Assembly: GCA_029204225.1 (NCBI GenBank)
Contig: CM055096.1
Location: 1,121,001 to 1,185,000, forward strand
Length of the DNA: 64,000 bases
Direction of reading: 5' to 3'
Source of the DNA: Diphasiastrum complanatum
Taxonomy: Eukaryota > Streptophyta > Lycopodiopsida > Lycopodiales > Lycopodiaceae
Both the position numbers and the translations under genes were made by a program. Under the pieces are notes generated by a model. The model did no database searches, had not been told where the DNA came from, and saw only the letters and a list, made by a program, of their open reading frames with translations. Positions 52,490 through 64,000 of this stretch are shown here, in pieces (the first letter of the stretch is position 1; each line of letters opens with the position of its first letter).

Positions 52490-55396
52490 CCTTTATTAAT
52501 GTCTTTTCCATGCCAAAAAGCATATAAGACTAATGAAGTACATGTCAAGTATGTGGTAACCATGGGAGCAAATAAAACGTCTCCAAAATTATAATAAAGA
52601 AAACATTTAGTACAAACTAAATTAGACACGTATGAGAGTGTGTGTGCGCATAATAATAATCATATGTATCTATGTCAAGATGTCAAGACTGTGCTGCTGC
52701 TGCTGCTGTATCAAGCTCTGAGACTCTATGAATGAATGTGATGATCCTGAAAATAGCCTTTACAATCAGTGGAGGAGAAGCAAACTCCACCAAAATAATC
52801 TCATGAGGAACTGACTGCTTGGCCCAAGTCATCCGGCTAAGCATGTGAATCTGCAAACGCGAGATGTCACTCCAAGTATCTCTAGGTAAGCCTGGACACC
52901 ATGTCTCTGCTGAATACAGTGCAACTGGAGAAACAATCGAAGAGAAAAGGCGACAGTGTGTATCAGGGTCATGCACGTAATAAGTAGAGGAAAACCTCTC
53001 CATCTGAACAAGAGCAGAGCACCCCTTGCAGAGCCTAGCCAATGCAGCTGGTCTAAAAGAAAGCAATGGACCAGAGAAGAGAACACCCAGGTATGTGTAA
53101 GACGCCACTATCTCTGGAAGCTGTCTATCATAATAGAACATAGTGTCTCTCATATGCTGTCTATTGGTGTTAAACACCATAACCTTAGTCTTACGGATGT
53201 TCACCATCAACCCCCATATCTGACAGAAAGTATACAAGAAGGCATCCAGATGTCACTGAAGTCCTGCAGCCGAACTAGATGATAGAACCACATCATCTGC
53301 ATAAAGAAGGATAGGGATAACAATATCTGCTAGAGGATAGCCATCTCCACCTTCTTCCCGAATGATCCGCTCAAGGTCATCAATGTATAGAGCAAAGAGG
53401 GTGGGTGACAAAGGTCCTGTCCAAACCCACATCCAAAGCCTGAATCTGTAGAAACTGTGTCTACTGGGTGCTGGTGCGGGCATTAAAATCACCTGTTGTG
53501 CAAAGCTGACTATATCATCTGAGAGAGCCTGGAAAGGGTCACCACCATAGTCTGCAAAAGCTGATGTCTGAGGTGCAAAATAACAAACTGCTATAAAGAG
53601 ATCTTGAGGTAGCCCCAAGTAACGACCAAAGAACTGTAACCAAATAAATCTCACAAATGGATCACTTTTGAGTAGCTTATAGTGAGTACGATAAACCTCT
53701 TTGGTAAGACATGCGACACCACCAAAGCCACGTGTGGTTTTTCCTCTCAAGAAAGGCCTGTACGCTGAATGCCATGAATAATCTTGAATAGTTGGAAGGG
53801 GTCGATACAGTGATTCATGGGTCTCTTCTAAGAGTAAAATGTCACATTTCTGCAAAAAAGAGTGAAAATCCCCTGTTGAAGAAGAAGAAAGCACACCGTT
53901 ACAATTCCAAAAACCAATTTGTAATGGCAGAGGGGATCTTGGGCTGTTCCTGTGCCCGGGATCCCCGACTTCCTATTGTGAAATCTTATCATATAATTTA
54001 GGCTTGCCTTCAATAAAGACCACTCTATGATTCCTAGCATTGGCCTCATGAATGACCAATTTCCTTGCTTGCCATTGTGTGTGTGTTAGATCTTCATCCA
54101 TAAAAATAAAAGTACCTTTGAGCTTAGCTCAAAGGCGTAAAGCAGCATTGCGTTCTTCAATGGAACGAAATTTTATGAATAAGACCTTATCATCAAATTT
54201 GCTCCGCCAAGCAGTGTCAAATCCCTCAATATTATGTGAAAGTTTAGAAACAAGAAGGTCTTTCGCCTCATCAAGGGCCTTGTTTCCATTAGGAATACCC
54301 CTAACTTGGATATTAAGAGCCTTCTTGGCTCTTTTCTCTTGATCTATAAAAACATTCTCCAAAGTAGAATGCAGTAAAGAGGGCTGAACTTGGTTAGAGG
54401 ACACATTACCATCTTGCTTAAGAACCGAAGCCCAAGTACGAGTTTCTTCCACTTCCTTTGCCAAAGACGAGATTTTACTTTCCACATCTTGCTGCGAATG
54501 AAGATCCTGCACCCCTTTCACTTTCATCGTGTCAATAGTTGTTTGTAAGTCCTTATTTTGAAGGCTGACCTTGACAAGTTCTCCATGAAGCATCTGATTT
54601 TGTAGTTGCAATTTCTCGATAAATTGTAGCATGTCTTTGAACTGATGTTGTAAGTAGCTATGAAGAGATTCAAAATCGAATAGATTGCTAGGTTGTAATT
54701 TTTCCGCAGGGATATGATAGGCAAGGTAGGAGTCGGCAAACGATAATAACGGAACATGTGTATTCACCATAGGCGAGGCAAAGGCAATAGCTTGCACTGG
54801 AGAATGAGGCAATGACTGGCCAGTTGGTTGGCCAGTCGTCAGTTAGGACTAGCTAGCTCTGGCCCATCATGAACAGCAGAAGCGGTAGTGAGAGGCATCG
54901 ATGGAGGAGAAGGGCGGACCTGGACAGAGCGAGGCCAGGACCAGGGTAGACTCAATAGGCAGGGATCCAAGCAGGGACAAGGGTCAGCGAGTAGGGATTA
55001 TGCAGGGATCAGACAGGCACAGGGATAGATCATATCAGATCCGGACAGGCATCAACGTAGATCAGACAAGGGGTCAGGTTTGACTTAGACAAGGTCAGGT
55101 CTGTGACTTAGTCAGGGCAGATAGGGACAGGGAACAACGAGGGTAGGTAGGGGTCAGATCAGAGCAAGGGTAGGCAGGGATGACAGTGAGGGTAGACTAG
55201 CGAGGGTCAGGGTAGGTAGATTTGATAGCGCTGGAGAACAAGGGTAGACCAGCGAGGGTAGGCAGGGCTGACAGCGAGGGTAGACCAGCGAGGGTCACTA
55301 GCGAGGGTCAAGGTAGGTAGATTTGATGGCGCTGGAGAGATCACCATCGCTGGAGGAGGTTCACCATCGCTGGAGAGAGAGAGGATCACCATCGCT
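52490..55396 (-). mobile_element. LINE copy B, near full-length ends but internally deleted
   Basis: The 5' terminus is at CAGCGATGG (about 55396), with a G-rich repetitive leader (54840-55385). ORF1 lies at 54129-54812: coiled coil, then IQVRGIPNGNKALDEAKDLL and AWRSKFDDKVLFIKFRS, an L1-ORF1-like RRM region without a CCHC knuckle. The endonuclease begins CDILLLEETHESLYRPLPT. A deletion fuses it near DDIVSFAQQ directly to RT LFALYIDDLERIIREEGGDG. ILLYADDVVL, ASYTYLGVLFSGPLLSFRPA and LYSAETWCPGLPRDTWSDIS follow. The C-terminal zinc-like motif is missing, and an Ala-repeat tail ends the frame at 52683. The 3' end is GACATTAATAAAGG then CT repeats. Confidence 0.88.
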
Positions 55397-55402
55397 GAGA
55401 GA

Positions 55403-58400
55403 GAATTAGAATTAGAATTAGAATTGTATTAATGTTTGTCAAGTGCCCGAGGGCACATAAGACAAGTAGAAAGTACATCAAAAAAGAAGGAGCATTGTCC
55501 ACGTAGGACTTATTCCGAAAAGCTAAACCAACATTAGAAAGCAAAGAGAAAAACAAAGCTTAACCTCCAGCTCTGTCGAGGGTACAATATCAGTAGCTTA
55601 ACCACTAGCTACACAGAGGGAAAGAGAAAATTGAAATAAGTTAGCTAGCTGGCTAAGTGGATATAAAAAACTGCGTGATATGGTGAGAAGCAGGTGTTGG
55701 CCTCCGGTGAAGAGCCCTGGGCCTGGAGGAGCGAAGAGGATGCTGGAGCTTCGGTCGTCGTACTGGAATGTCTATCTCACTGTCAGAAGTCTCATCTCTA
55801 TCCCTCTTCTAGAAAAAGTGCGTAATGTGGGACTGGCTATGATCCACATCAGAAACATCCAATAAAAAGGAAGATCTCAGAGTAAACATCTCTCGTAATA
55901 ATAAACCAACACATCTCGCATCTGAGGAGGCAAGGAAAGAACCAAGTGTAAGTGGAGTATCTCTGTATAAGCAATGGTATTTGCCTCTTACCTCATAGTA
56001 CGCTGGACATCGGAAAATGAAATGGAACTCATCCTCAATCTCCTGTAAAGAGCAGCACTGACAAATCCGTAGCGGTCGAGGTGTGTCTATGTATCTGCCT
56101 ATCTCAATAGCAAGCTGGTGAGAAGAGACCCTAAGTTGACCAAGATGATAACGCAGGCCGAAAGATAACATCTGAGTCAAATAACCCGGCCGAATGGGAA
56201 GCCCGGAAACATCAAGCTGAAGAAGATGAGTGTGATAAAAATGAAGCTTGACTCGAGCTGGATTTGGGTGAGACCACACTGTGTTGATGTAAGCTCTGTA
56301 AATCTGCTGGCGGATATATGCGTGTGTCCCATTCGGGAGATTAGATTAGATTAACTACCTACTCAAAAGGTCAGAAACACACTGAAACCATGAGGACTTA
56401 GCCTGCTGACTAGCCAGAGTGTGAGAGGATGTGAAAGCTGCAGCAACATATCTGGATGAATCAAGCTCCGAGACTCTATGAATGAATGTGATAATCTGAA
56501 ATATAGCCTCAACAATCAGTGGTGGTGAGGCAAACTCTGCCAGTATGATATCATGGGGAACTAACTGCTTCGCACGGATCATCCGGCTAAGCATAAGGAT
56601 CTGCAAACGTGAAATATCATTCCAAGTATCTCTGGACAAGCTAGGACACCATGTCTCTGCTGAATATAGAGCCACCGGAGAGACAGTGGCAGAAAAAAGG
56701 CGACAGAGCATATCAGGATCATGTACATAGTAAATAGAGGACAACCTCTCCATCTAGACAAGAGCAGAGTGCCCCTTGCGGAGCCTAGACAATGCAGCTG
56801 GTCTAAAAGTGAGCAATGGACCAGTAAAAAGGACACCTAAGTATGTATAAGAGGCTACTATCTCCAGTGGCAGCCCATCATAGTAGAACATTGTGTCTCT
56901 CATATGCTGTCGATTGGTGTTGAGCACCATGACCTTAGTCTTACCAATGTTCACCATCAAACCCCATGTCTGGCAGAAAGTATATAAAGCATCAAGGTGC
57001 TGCTGAAGTCCAGATGTTGATCTCAATAGAAGTATCACGTCATCCGCATACAGTAGAATAGGGATAATCATACCTGCTAACGGACAACCATCTCCACCCT
57101 CCTCCCTAATAATCCACTTAAACAAAGGACATCCCTGCTTAACTCCCACTGTACTATGAATGTAAGAGGACCATCCATCACCGTCTCGAAAACGGGCCAG
57201 CACTCTCTCATACAATGTGACAATAGCAGCAACGATCTCTTGAGAAAAGCCAAGCGATGCTAAGTGCTGGAGTAAAAGGTGTCTCGGAACAGAATAATCA
57301 GCTGCTCTCCAAAGTGAGTAGCTGGAGTATCTGCATCCTGTGAGGTCCTGTGAAAGCCCATATCTAATGTGTGAACCTGTAGAAAATCACTCTCTGCATG
57401 AAACTCAGCTTGCCTGATGCTCGTATGAGCATTAAAATCCCTTGCTAAAAGAATAAGGCCTCGCTGTGCAAAGCTGACTATATCATCTGAGAGAGCCTGG
57501 AAAGGGTCACCACCAAAATCTGCAAAAGATGATGTCTGTGGTGCAAAGTAACAAACAGCAAGAAAGAGGTCCTGAGAAAGCCCCAAACAGTGACCAGAGA
57601 ACTGAAACCAAATAAAGCGTGCAAATGGATCACTTTTGACCAGTTTAAAATGAGAACTGAAAACATCCTTGGTGAGACATGCAACACCACCAGAACCACG
57701 GGAGGTCTTCCCTCTCACAAAGGGCCGATACGCTGAGTGTCAGGTGCAATCCTGTATATGGGAGTGGTCTATATAACGATTCATGAGTCTCTGCTAACAA
57801 AAGGATATCACATTTCAGCACGAAAGAATGGAAATCACCTGCTGAAGAAGATGATAGTATGCCATTACAATTCCAAAAACCAATATGTAAAGGCTGAGGG
57901 GATCTTGGGCTGCTCCTTTGCCCGGGAGCCCCAAATCCCTATTGAGAAATTTTATCAAAAAATTTTGGTTTGCCTTCAATGAAAACCACCCGCTGATTTC
58001 TTGCATTTGCATCCTGGATAATTTGTTTTCTGGCTTGCCATTGTGTGTGTGTAAGGTCATCATCCATAAAATTAAAAGTCCCTTTTGATTTGGCTCTAAG
58101 GCGTAAAGCTGTGTTGCAACTGTTCATAGAGCGAAACTTGATAAACAAGACATTAGTGTCAAACTTACTTCTCCAAGCTGTATCAAATCCATCCGTGGTG
58201 TGTGTGAGCTTAGTTAAAAGCAGGTCTTTTGCCTCTTCAATGGGCTTGTCCCCGTCGGGAATCCCCCTAACCCGGATATTAAAGGCTTTTTTATCCTTTC
58301 TTTCTTGCTTAGAAAAGACATCTTCCAATGTAGAATTCACAACTGCATGTTGAACCGAGCTTGAAGATTCAACCTTACCATCGTTTTTGAGACACGCCGC

Positions 58401-58468
58401 CCATGTCTTCATTTCTTCCACTTGTTTCTCAAGGCTGGATATTTTGTTCGACGTCTCCTCCAAAACCT

Positions 58469-58471
<3 letters not shown>
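55403..58471 (-). mobile_element. LINE copy C, 5'-truncated and internally deleted
   Basis: ORF1 (57939-58463): coiled coil, FNIRVRGIPDGDKPIEEAKD, AWRSKFDTNVLFIKFRS and DDDLTHTQWQARKQIIQDA. Endonuclease: GVACLTKDVFSSHFKLVKSD, LFLAVCYFAPQTSSFADFGG and ILLARDFNAHTS. A deletion near FGEQLI joins it to RT at YERVLARFRDGDGWSSYIHS, so the first RT blocks are lost. A second, smaller deletion follows GCPL. ILLYADDVILL and the zinc-like CQCCSLQEIEDEFHFIFRC are kept. The 3' end has a (TTCTAA)3 tail at 55405-55425 rather than CT. Its 5' end touches the GA tract at 58472. Confidence 0.88.

Positions 58472-58521
<50 letters not shown>
58472..58521. repeat. (GA)25 between two LINEs
   Basis: Lies between the truncated 5' end of LINE copy C and the 3' end of LINE copy D (minus-strand ATTAATAAAGATC then CT repeats). 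Confidence 0.95.
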
Positions 58522-58525
<4 letters not shown>

Positions 58526-61500
58526 AAAAGATCTTTATTAATGTCCATGGAATACCCTAAGGTACATAGGACTGAAAGAAGGTACATGTCAAGTATGCCC
58601 GGTGGGAGCATGAAAGCTGTACCACCTAAAAGAAAGAAGATTACAGTAAAACAGGAAATAGTGCTAGGCACAAGGAGAGTCAAGCATCATAGATGTCTCT
58701 CTGCTTGTGAGGAAAAATGATGTAAAGTATGCTGTGGCACTGTCTCTGAGCGAGTTGCGTCTCTCTGTCGTCGAGTGGATGATCGGTGGTGTCTATGTTG
58801 TCGTGAAGCTGTAGGCTGTGGCCTGTGGGCTGGCTGTCTCTCTGGTCGACGACACTGTCTCTGCCGTCTATGTATGGTGGCATCTGGAATCTCAGCCTCT
58901 CCATCAGAGTCACTACTCTCCTGCCTCTGTCTCCGGCGGGATAGACACTCCTGTATGCTCAGCTGTATCAAGGGGGAGGTGTCAGCGTCAAGACTCGCCA
59001 TATGCAAGTCTATCATCTCCCGGATCATCAACGCAACACATCTGGAGTCCTCACATGATATCAGAGTAGAGAGTGCAAGTGGATGATCTCGAAACAAGCA
59101 GTAGTATCTCCCTCGAATCTCATAGTAAGCTGGGCAACTGAAGAGAAAATGAAACTCATCCTCTATATCATGTAGGTCACACATACTACAAATCCGTGCA
59201 TCTCTCGGGATGCCCCTGTATCTGCCAGTCTCAACGGCTAAATGGTGAGAGGACACCCGGAACTGACCCATCACTATCCGCAGTCTGTGTGAGATATTGT
59301 CCACTAGGTATCTGGGTACAATGGGATACCCAACAAGATCCCGGGATAGAAAATGTGCCTGATAAAACTCCATCTTCATCCCAGATGAATCCTGCCAAGT
59401 GGTCTGAAGATATGCCCTGTATAAGTATCCTCTAATATACTGATGAGTACCAGCTGGTAGATTCGTAATGCGAATACTCAATGTGGAGAGGAGATGACAG
59501 GCCTGAGAATGCCACGAAAAGGAGTGTCCCTTAGAGTGTACGTGCTAGGAGGACGACAAAGCTGCTGCAGCATAGTGTGTGCCTCTACCCTGGAGATCCT
59601 CCAGGCGCTGTATGAATGTGACAATATGGAACAGTGCCTCTAACTGAATGGGGGGGATGACAAACTCTGCCAATATAATATGATGTGGGATAGAGGGCTT
59701 AGCCCATATCATCCGAGAGAGCTTATGAATCTGAAGTCATGAGATGCGCGCCCACTCGGTAGCCGTCAAGCCAGTACTCCATGTCTCTGATGCATATAGA
59801 GCTGAGGGAACGACCATAGTGTCAAAGAGTCGGCACTTACTAGTCGCATCTCTAACATGTGAGCTGAAATATAATCTCCCCAAATCTACCAACGATGCAT
59901 AACCCTTCCGTAGCCGGGAAAATACCGCCTGTCGCATGTTAAAAGTGGGACCAGAAAATACCACACCTAGGTATGTGTAGAAGTCAACTACCTCAAGTGG
60001 ATGCTCCTCCCAGAAAAGCACCTGTCGCATCATGAAGGATCTGGAGGTGTTAAATACCATAACTTTGCTTTTGGCCACATTCACTGATAATCCCCACTGA
60101 GTACAAAAAGAGTGAAGCGCGTCAAGATGCTGCTGCAGACCTTCCCTCATCCTCGAAAGCAAAACCACATCATCAGCATATAATAGGATAGCGATAACGA
60201 GGTCACCCAATGTGCATCTCTCACCTCCCTCTGTCTGTATAACCTGCTCAAGGTCGTCTATATATAAACCAAAGAGTGTAGGAGAGAGAGGACATCCCTG
60301 CTTAACCCCAATGGTACTCTCTATCTCTGGTGATACAACTCCCGATACTCAGATACGACCAATAACTCGTCTGTACAATGCCACAACTGCCTGTATGATA
60401 TCCTCCTGGAGGCCACGGTCCCGAAGTCTCTGTATCAGTAGATGTCGAGGCACGGAGTCAAAGGCCTTGCGAAAATCCACAAAGCAGCAGTATACACGCT
60501 CTCCTGGCCTTAGCTTTCTCAATGATGGATCTCAGGGTGAAAATATGATCTGATGTGGTATATCCTGGTTTGAAACCTGCCTGACCTATGGCATGCAGTG
60601 CTCGGGTATCCATCTCTGTACTGATCTCTGACTGAAGAATAGACCCATAAACCTTGGCAAAGAGGTGGCTGATCATGATGGTACGATAGTTGTCGGCTTT
60701 CATGGGATCACCGCCTTTATGGATAGGATGGATAAGGTTTGTGGACCAGGGGGAGGGGAAACCAGATGTGATAGAGCGGTTAAAGAGGAGAGAGAGGAAG
60801 GGTGAGAGAATGTCAGCAGCTTGCTTCAAAAGTTCAGCTTCTAGATCATCAATATCTTTGGCCTTATGTAGATTTAATCGGTCAATGGCCTCTTCTACTA
60901 TGGCTGGAGAGAATATATCAGAAGTACGTGTGTAGGGATGTGTGGGAAGTGGAGGGGTGTCAGGAACAGTGTACAATGATGTGGCATAGGTTACCCATGT
61001 GCTAAGATCTGTGATCTGGGGTGGAGGTGCCCGTGAGAGGAATTTTTGCCAAAATGATCGCGACGAGGAGCTAAAGAGAAGGTCCATCATCTTCTTCCCC
61101 TGGCCGATTTCGTAAGTAATTTTCTTTTTTCGGGTGGTTCTACGGTATACACGGTATAAGTCCTTTACCATATGGGGAAGGTGGCAGCGTGCATAAATCA
61201 AGTCCAGATGAAGTTGGTTACACTCGTGGTCATACCAGGGGTTGTGTGGTTGATTATGTCATAAGTGCTTGGGCCGTGGAGATGGAAAAGCAAGGGATGC
61301 AGCGGTATGCAAAGTCCGGACAAGAAAAAGAGACTGGTCCGTCAAAGTATCATCGTAAGGAAAATGAGTCAGGAGGTCAGATAATGCTTCCTTGTACCTG
61401 GGGGTGTTTTGAGGATTATAGCGGTATACTATCTTGTTTCCAGGAGTTAGGGTACTAGTACATGGGGTGTGAAGAAGGCCAATAGAGAGAGAGAGGTATG

Positions 61501-62300
61501 AGTGGTCAGACAAAGTGGTATGGTGAACCAGGAAAGATGAAATGTAGGGGAGGAGAGATGGCAATCCCATGAAATAGTCAACAACACTACTCCCTCCACT
61601 GTGTGGAAAACAAGTAAAGTCACCTGAATCAGGCCACTGCAATAAGCCATTATAAATGGCCAATCCATGAGCCTCACCCAACTGAAGCATCTGCTCTCCA
61701 TATGCAGTAACTGGACTCTCTGCATCTGCTGATCGTCGCCGGAGGCCAAGATCATCCCAGTCTAAAGCATGTATCCGCTGTGGATCTTCCTCTGCTCTAT
61801 GGAACTCTGTGTGCTTGGATCCAGTCCTGGCATTAAAGTCGCCAGCTAAAAGAACATAACCCCGCTCCTCATATCTGATAACGTCTGAAGAGATATCCAT
61901 GTAAGGTGACTCCTCATCTGCTGTGAAAACTGATGTGTCTGGTGGAAAATAACAAATGGCCAGAAAGAGGTCACGGTTCAGTCTCATCAAAGTCCGGTCC
62001 ACCCGAATCCAAATATAGCGAGCTCGCTCATTTGTATGCACCAGCTCGACCCAAGGCCGATTGAAGTCGCAGAATAAGCAGGCCACCCCACCAGAACCCC
62101 GATCTGTCAATGCTCTCGTCGACCGCAGATGTGCAGAGTACCAGCAAAAACCCGTAACAACTGGTAGACCTCTTTCCATACCCTCAACCGCAATGCTCGA
62201 GGAGGACCCCCCTGAACCGCTTAGTCCGAGGGGCCTTAATCCCTATTTGTCAGAATTCGGAGGATCAATGTATCGAGCCTTGCCGTCCCGATAAATTACC
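58522..62300 (-). mobile_element. LINE copy D, most complete pol
   Basis: It starts with the tail of ORF1 (IYRDGKARYIDPPNSDK, about 62235-62290), then the endonuclease at 61259-62179 (GGVACLFCDFNRPWVELVHT, LLAGDFNARTGSKHTEF, SGGSSVVDYFMG, TTLSDHSYLSLSI, with the Asp-His ending of APE-type nucleases). RT follows: LNLHKAKDIDDLEAELLKQA, IHKGGDPMKADNYRTIMISH, QAGFKPGYTTSDHIFTLRSI, ILLYADDVVLLSRMREGL and DFYTYLGVVFSGPTFNMRQA. The C-terminal zinc-like CSMCDLHDIEDEFHFLFSC precedes an Arg/Gln/Ser-rich tail. Frameshifts near 60460-60480, 60210 and 59500-59740 inactivate it. The endonuclease N-terminus is partly missing and the 5' end is truncated near 62300. Confidence 0.9.
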
Positions 62301-63117
62301 CTTTGAGTGTATCAAATAGGCGAGAACACTGAGAGTACCATGAGAGCTGATACCCTTGAGAATGGAGATGTTGTGAAGATGTAAGTGCTAACCGAGAGTA
62401 TAACCCTTTGACTTGGCTCAACAACGTAAAGTGTCTCGACGACTCTCTAAGGATCTGAATCAGATGATTAAGGTGGTACTATATCTCGCCGTCCTCCAAC
62501 TGAATCTAGATCTTCAGTGTGCTACTGAAGTGTATTGCAAGTGGTCGCCCTACAGCCCACGAGGCCTTCTCCAAAGCTTGGAGTTCTCAGCTATGGTGTA
62601 TTGCAAGTGGTCACCCTACAGAACACGCTAAACTGTCTCGACTGGAAACGGCCGCCCACGGCTGATGCTAGTCCCTGCTCCCTGCTATTGTGCCCTACTG
62701 TGGCTCATTACTGCACCAAAAACCTTCCTATTTGGAGAGAGTTCATTGACTTTTAGTTCCAATCCCCAGCTCAGGGTTTTCTTCACCACTCTGAGCAAAC
62801 CAAGCACCCTGAGCCTTCTACCCAGCAACTTTCAGCTCTACTGAGGTCACCCCACAGCTGGTAGGCTATTGCATCTGTCGGTTTGCAAAATTGGTGCATA
62901 AATGACTGCAAACTATGTTGAATCGCTTCGAAAATCCCCAATTTTCAACACTTAATTCCGGTTCTCCAATTGTACGGCTTTTTGATTCTCGTGAGTTCTT
63001 CACTACACGAACTTCTTCCTTCTTGGAATCTGTATACTGACTGCCCTGAGTGCCAGAGCACAACACCATATGATGATTCTTTCAGCAACTGATCCCGATT
63101 TCAGCCACTCACAAGGC
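62301..63117. other. Unassigned, possibly leader of an LTR element
   Basis: Contains a local direct repeat (GTGTATTGCAAGTGGTC at about 62529 and 62597) and no recognised protein. If the LTR at about 63137 is real, this is downstream leader sequence on the minus strand. Confidence 0.3.
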
Positions 63118-63480
63118 TCTGACACCAAGTTCTAATCGATAGGATCACATACTACGGTAAAATAGAAATTCACACATGAAGAGTTCTTCAACACCCACAA
63201 GCAATCTCTTACTCATTTCGTTACCCAACTATACAAAAATTACAGATTAAGTACTAAGTAGGGCCTAGTAGTAACTAGCCCTTCAGTCTAGTGCCTAGAG
63301 AGAGGAAAAAGAACAGTAATAGAAACGGTTTAATATTTGCCCTTTTTCAACTGTGAGATGATATATCAATGAATGGAAAACATGTGTCCTTGGCATATAA
63401 AGGAGTATCAAGTTGAAAGTAGCATCTCATAGTGTACACATCCCTCTTAGAGCCATGTCACATCCATGCAACTAATCCAC
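63112..63480 (-). repeat. Possible LTR and primer site
   Basis: On the minus strand TTGGTGTCAGAGCC (about 63112-63126) resembles the tRNA-Met primer site with one change. Upstream of it in that sense is AT-rich DNA with a TTTATATGCC TATA-like motif near 63400. LTR ends were not confirmed, so this is tentative. Confidence 0.35.
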
Positions 63481-63489
63481 ATATAACGT

Positions 63490-64000
63490 GCATGCTCATC
63501 GCAACCTATACGCTCTGATAATTAGATGTAAGAAGTCTTTGTATAAGAATGCATCATCGCTCGATCATCTACCTCTAACTGAACTTATCTTTGAACAATA
63601 CATCAAGTCCCTATTGAGGCCAAGAGTCGAAAAACCTCTCTTCAGACTCTTACGTGTCTCCAAAAAGACTAGAATGTCACCGTCATCAAAAAAATCACGG
63701 CGATTTCCCACCATCAAAGATGAATGTACATTGTTACAGTTCTAGAAATGTATTTGCAATGGGTGTGATCAAGACCTCATGAAGCTCTCATGCTTGGAGG
63801 CCCCAAGTCCTTGTGCACAACCACCTAGAGTTTTCCTCATTTTAAAAATGTGCTTTGCGATTGCAAAAGGTGAACCATCCCTCAAATATCTCTAGCTTCT
63901 CAAAAACCCTTTTGCCTTGCTCTTCCCCCTTATATGTGGCACTTGCTAAATGAAAGATTAGGTCCTCAAGCAACAACTAATAGTTTTTTCTAGAAATATC
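63490..64000 (-). mobile_element. LINE endonuclease N-terminal fragment I
   Basis: Minus-strand NCNNVHSSLMVGNRRDFFDD then DILVFLETRKSL parallels the start of the LINE endonuclease (NCNGILSSSSAGDFHSF then DILLLAETHESL). Upstream text to the window edge resembles the ORF1-ORF2 junction. It is a more diverged relative than copies B-D. Confidence 0.6.

Overview
This window is nuclear DNA of a land plant with transposon-rich introns. I favour a seedless vascular plant such as a fern, but that is an inference from general impression. Two host genes can be traced exon by exon, and most of the rest is nested or decayed mobile DNA. The plant call rests on a mitochondrial-type D-lactate dehydrogenase, an ADCK2-like ABC1 kinase, Ty1/copia and Ty3/gypsy elements with plant-style primer sites, a DUF659 hAT transposase and long GT-AG introns. 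There are no bacterial operons, CRISPR arrays or rRNA genes, and I recognised no tRNA gene.

Layout, left to right. 1-2.5 kb: rearranged copia fragments. 2.6-4.8 kb: unassigned DNA with a CT tract. 4.8-7.85 kb: a decayed non-LTR retroelement with an N-terminal zinc finger and a possible restriction-like endonuclease region, unlike the other LINEs here. 9.59-16.05 kb (+): a five-exon ABC1 kinase gene (672 codons predicted). 16.6 kb: a small inverted-repeat element with a perfect 9-bp target duplication. 19.1-19.5 kb: a copia gag remnant. 20.14-36.93 kb (-): five C-terminal exons (145 codons) of a D-lactate dehydrogenase, whose introns hold copia, gypsy, LINE and LTR insertions; the 5' exons were not found. 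37-39.3 kb: a 20-bp minisatellite and three tandem copies of an Argonaute PIWI exon fragment. 38.6-41.8 kb: a duplicated locus, one copy of which has a LINE inside its (CT)n tract. 41.86-44.27 kb (-): a hAT-like transposase gene open across five exons. 44.4-52 kb: gypsy fragments in both orientations, a 70-bp minisatellite and a LINE fragment. 52-62.3 kb: a head-to-tail array of three minus-strand LINEs. 62.3-64 kb: a probable LTR and another LINE fragment.

The most interesting signal is a LINE family (APE-type endonuclease, RT, C-terminal CX2CX9HX4C motif, ORF1 without a CCHC knuckle) whose copies are bounded by (CT)n/(GA)n tracts. At least three 3' ends read ATTAATAAAG followed by CT repeats rather than poly(A). 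A paralogous empty site with only a plain (CT)n tract lies about 1.2 kb away. This suggests retrotransposition targeted to, and spreading, dinucleotide microsatellites.

The two host genes show no functional link. Both encode predicted mitochondrial proteins, but nothing in the sequence indicates shared regulation.
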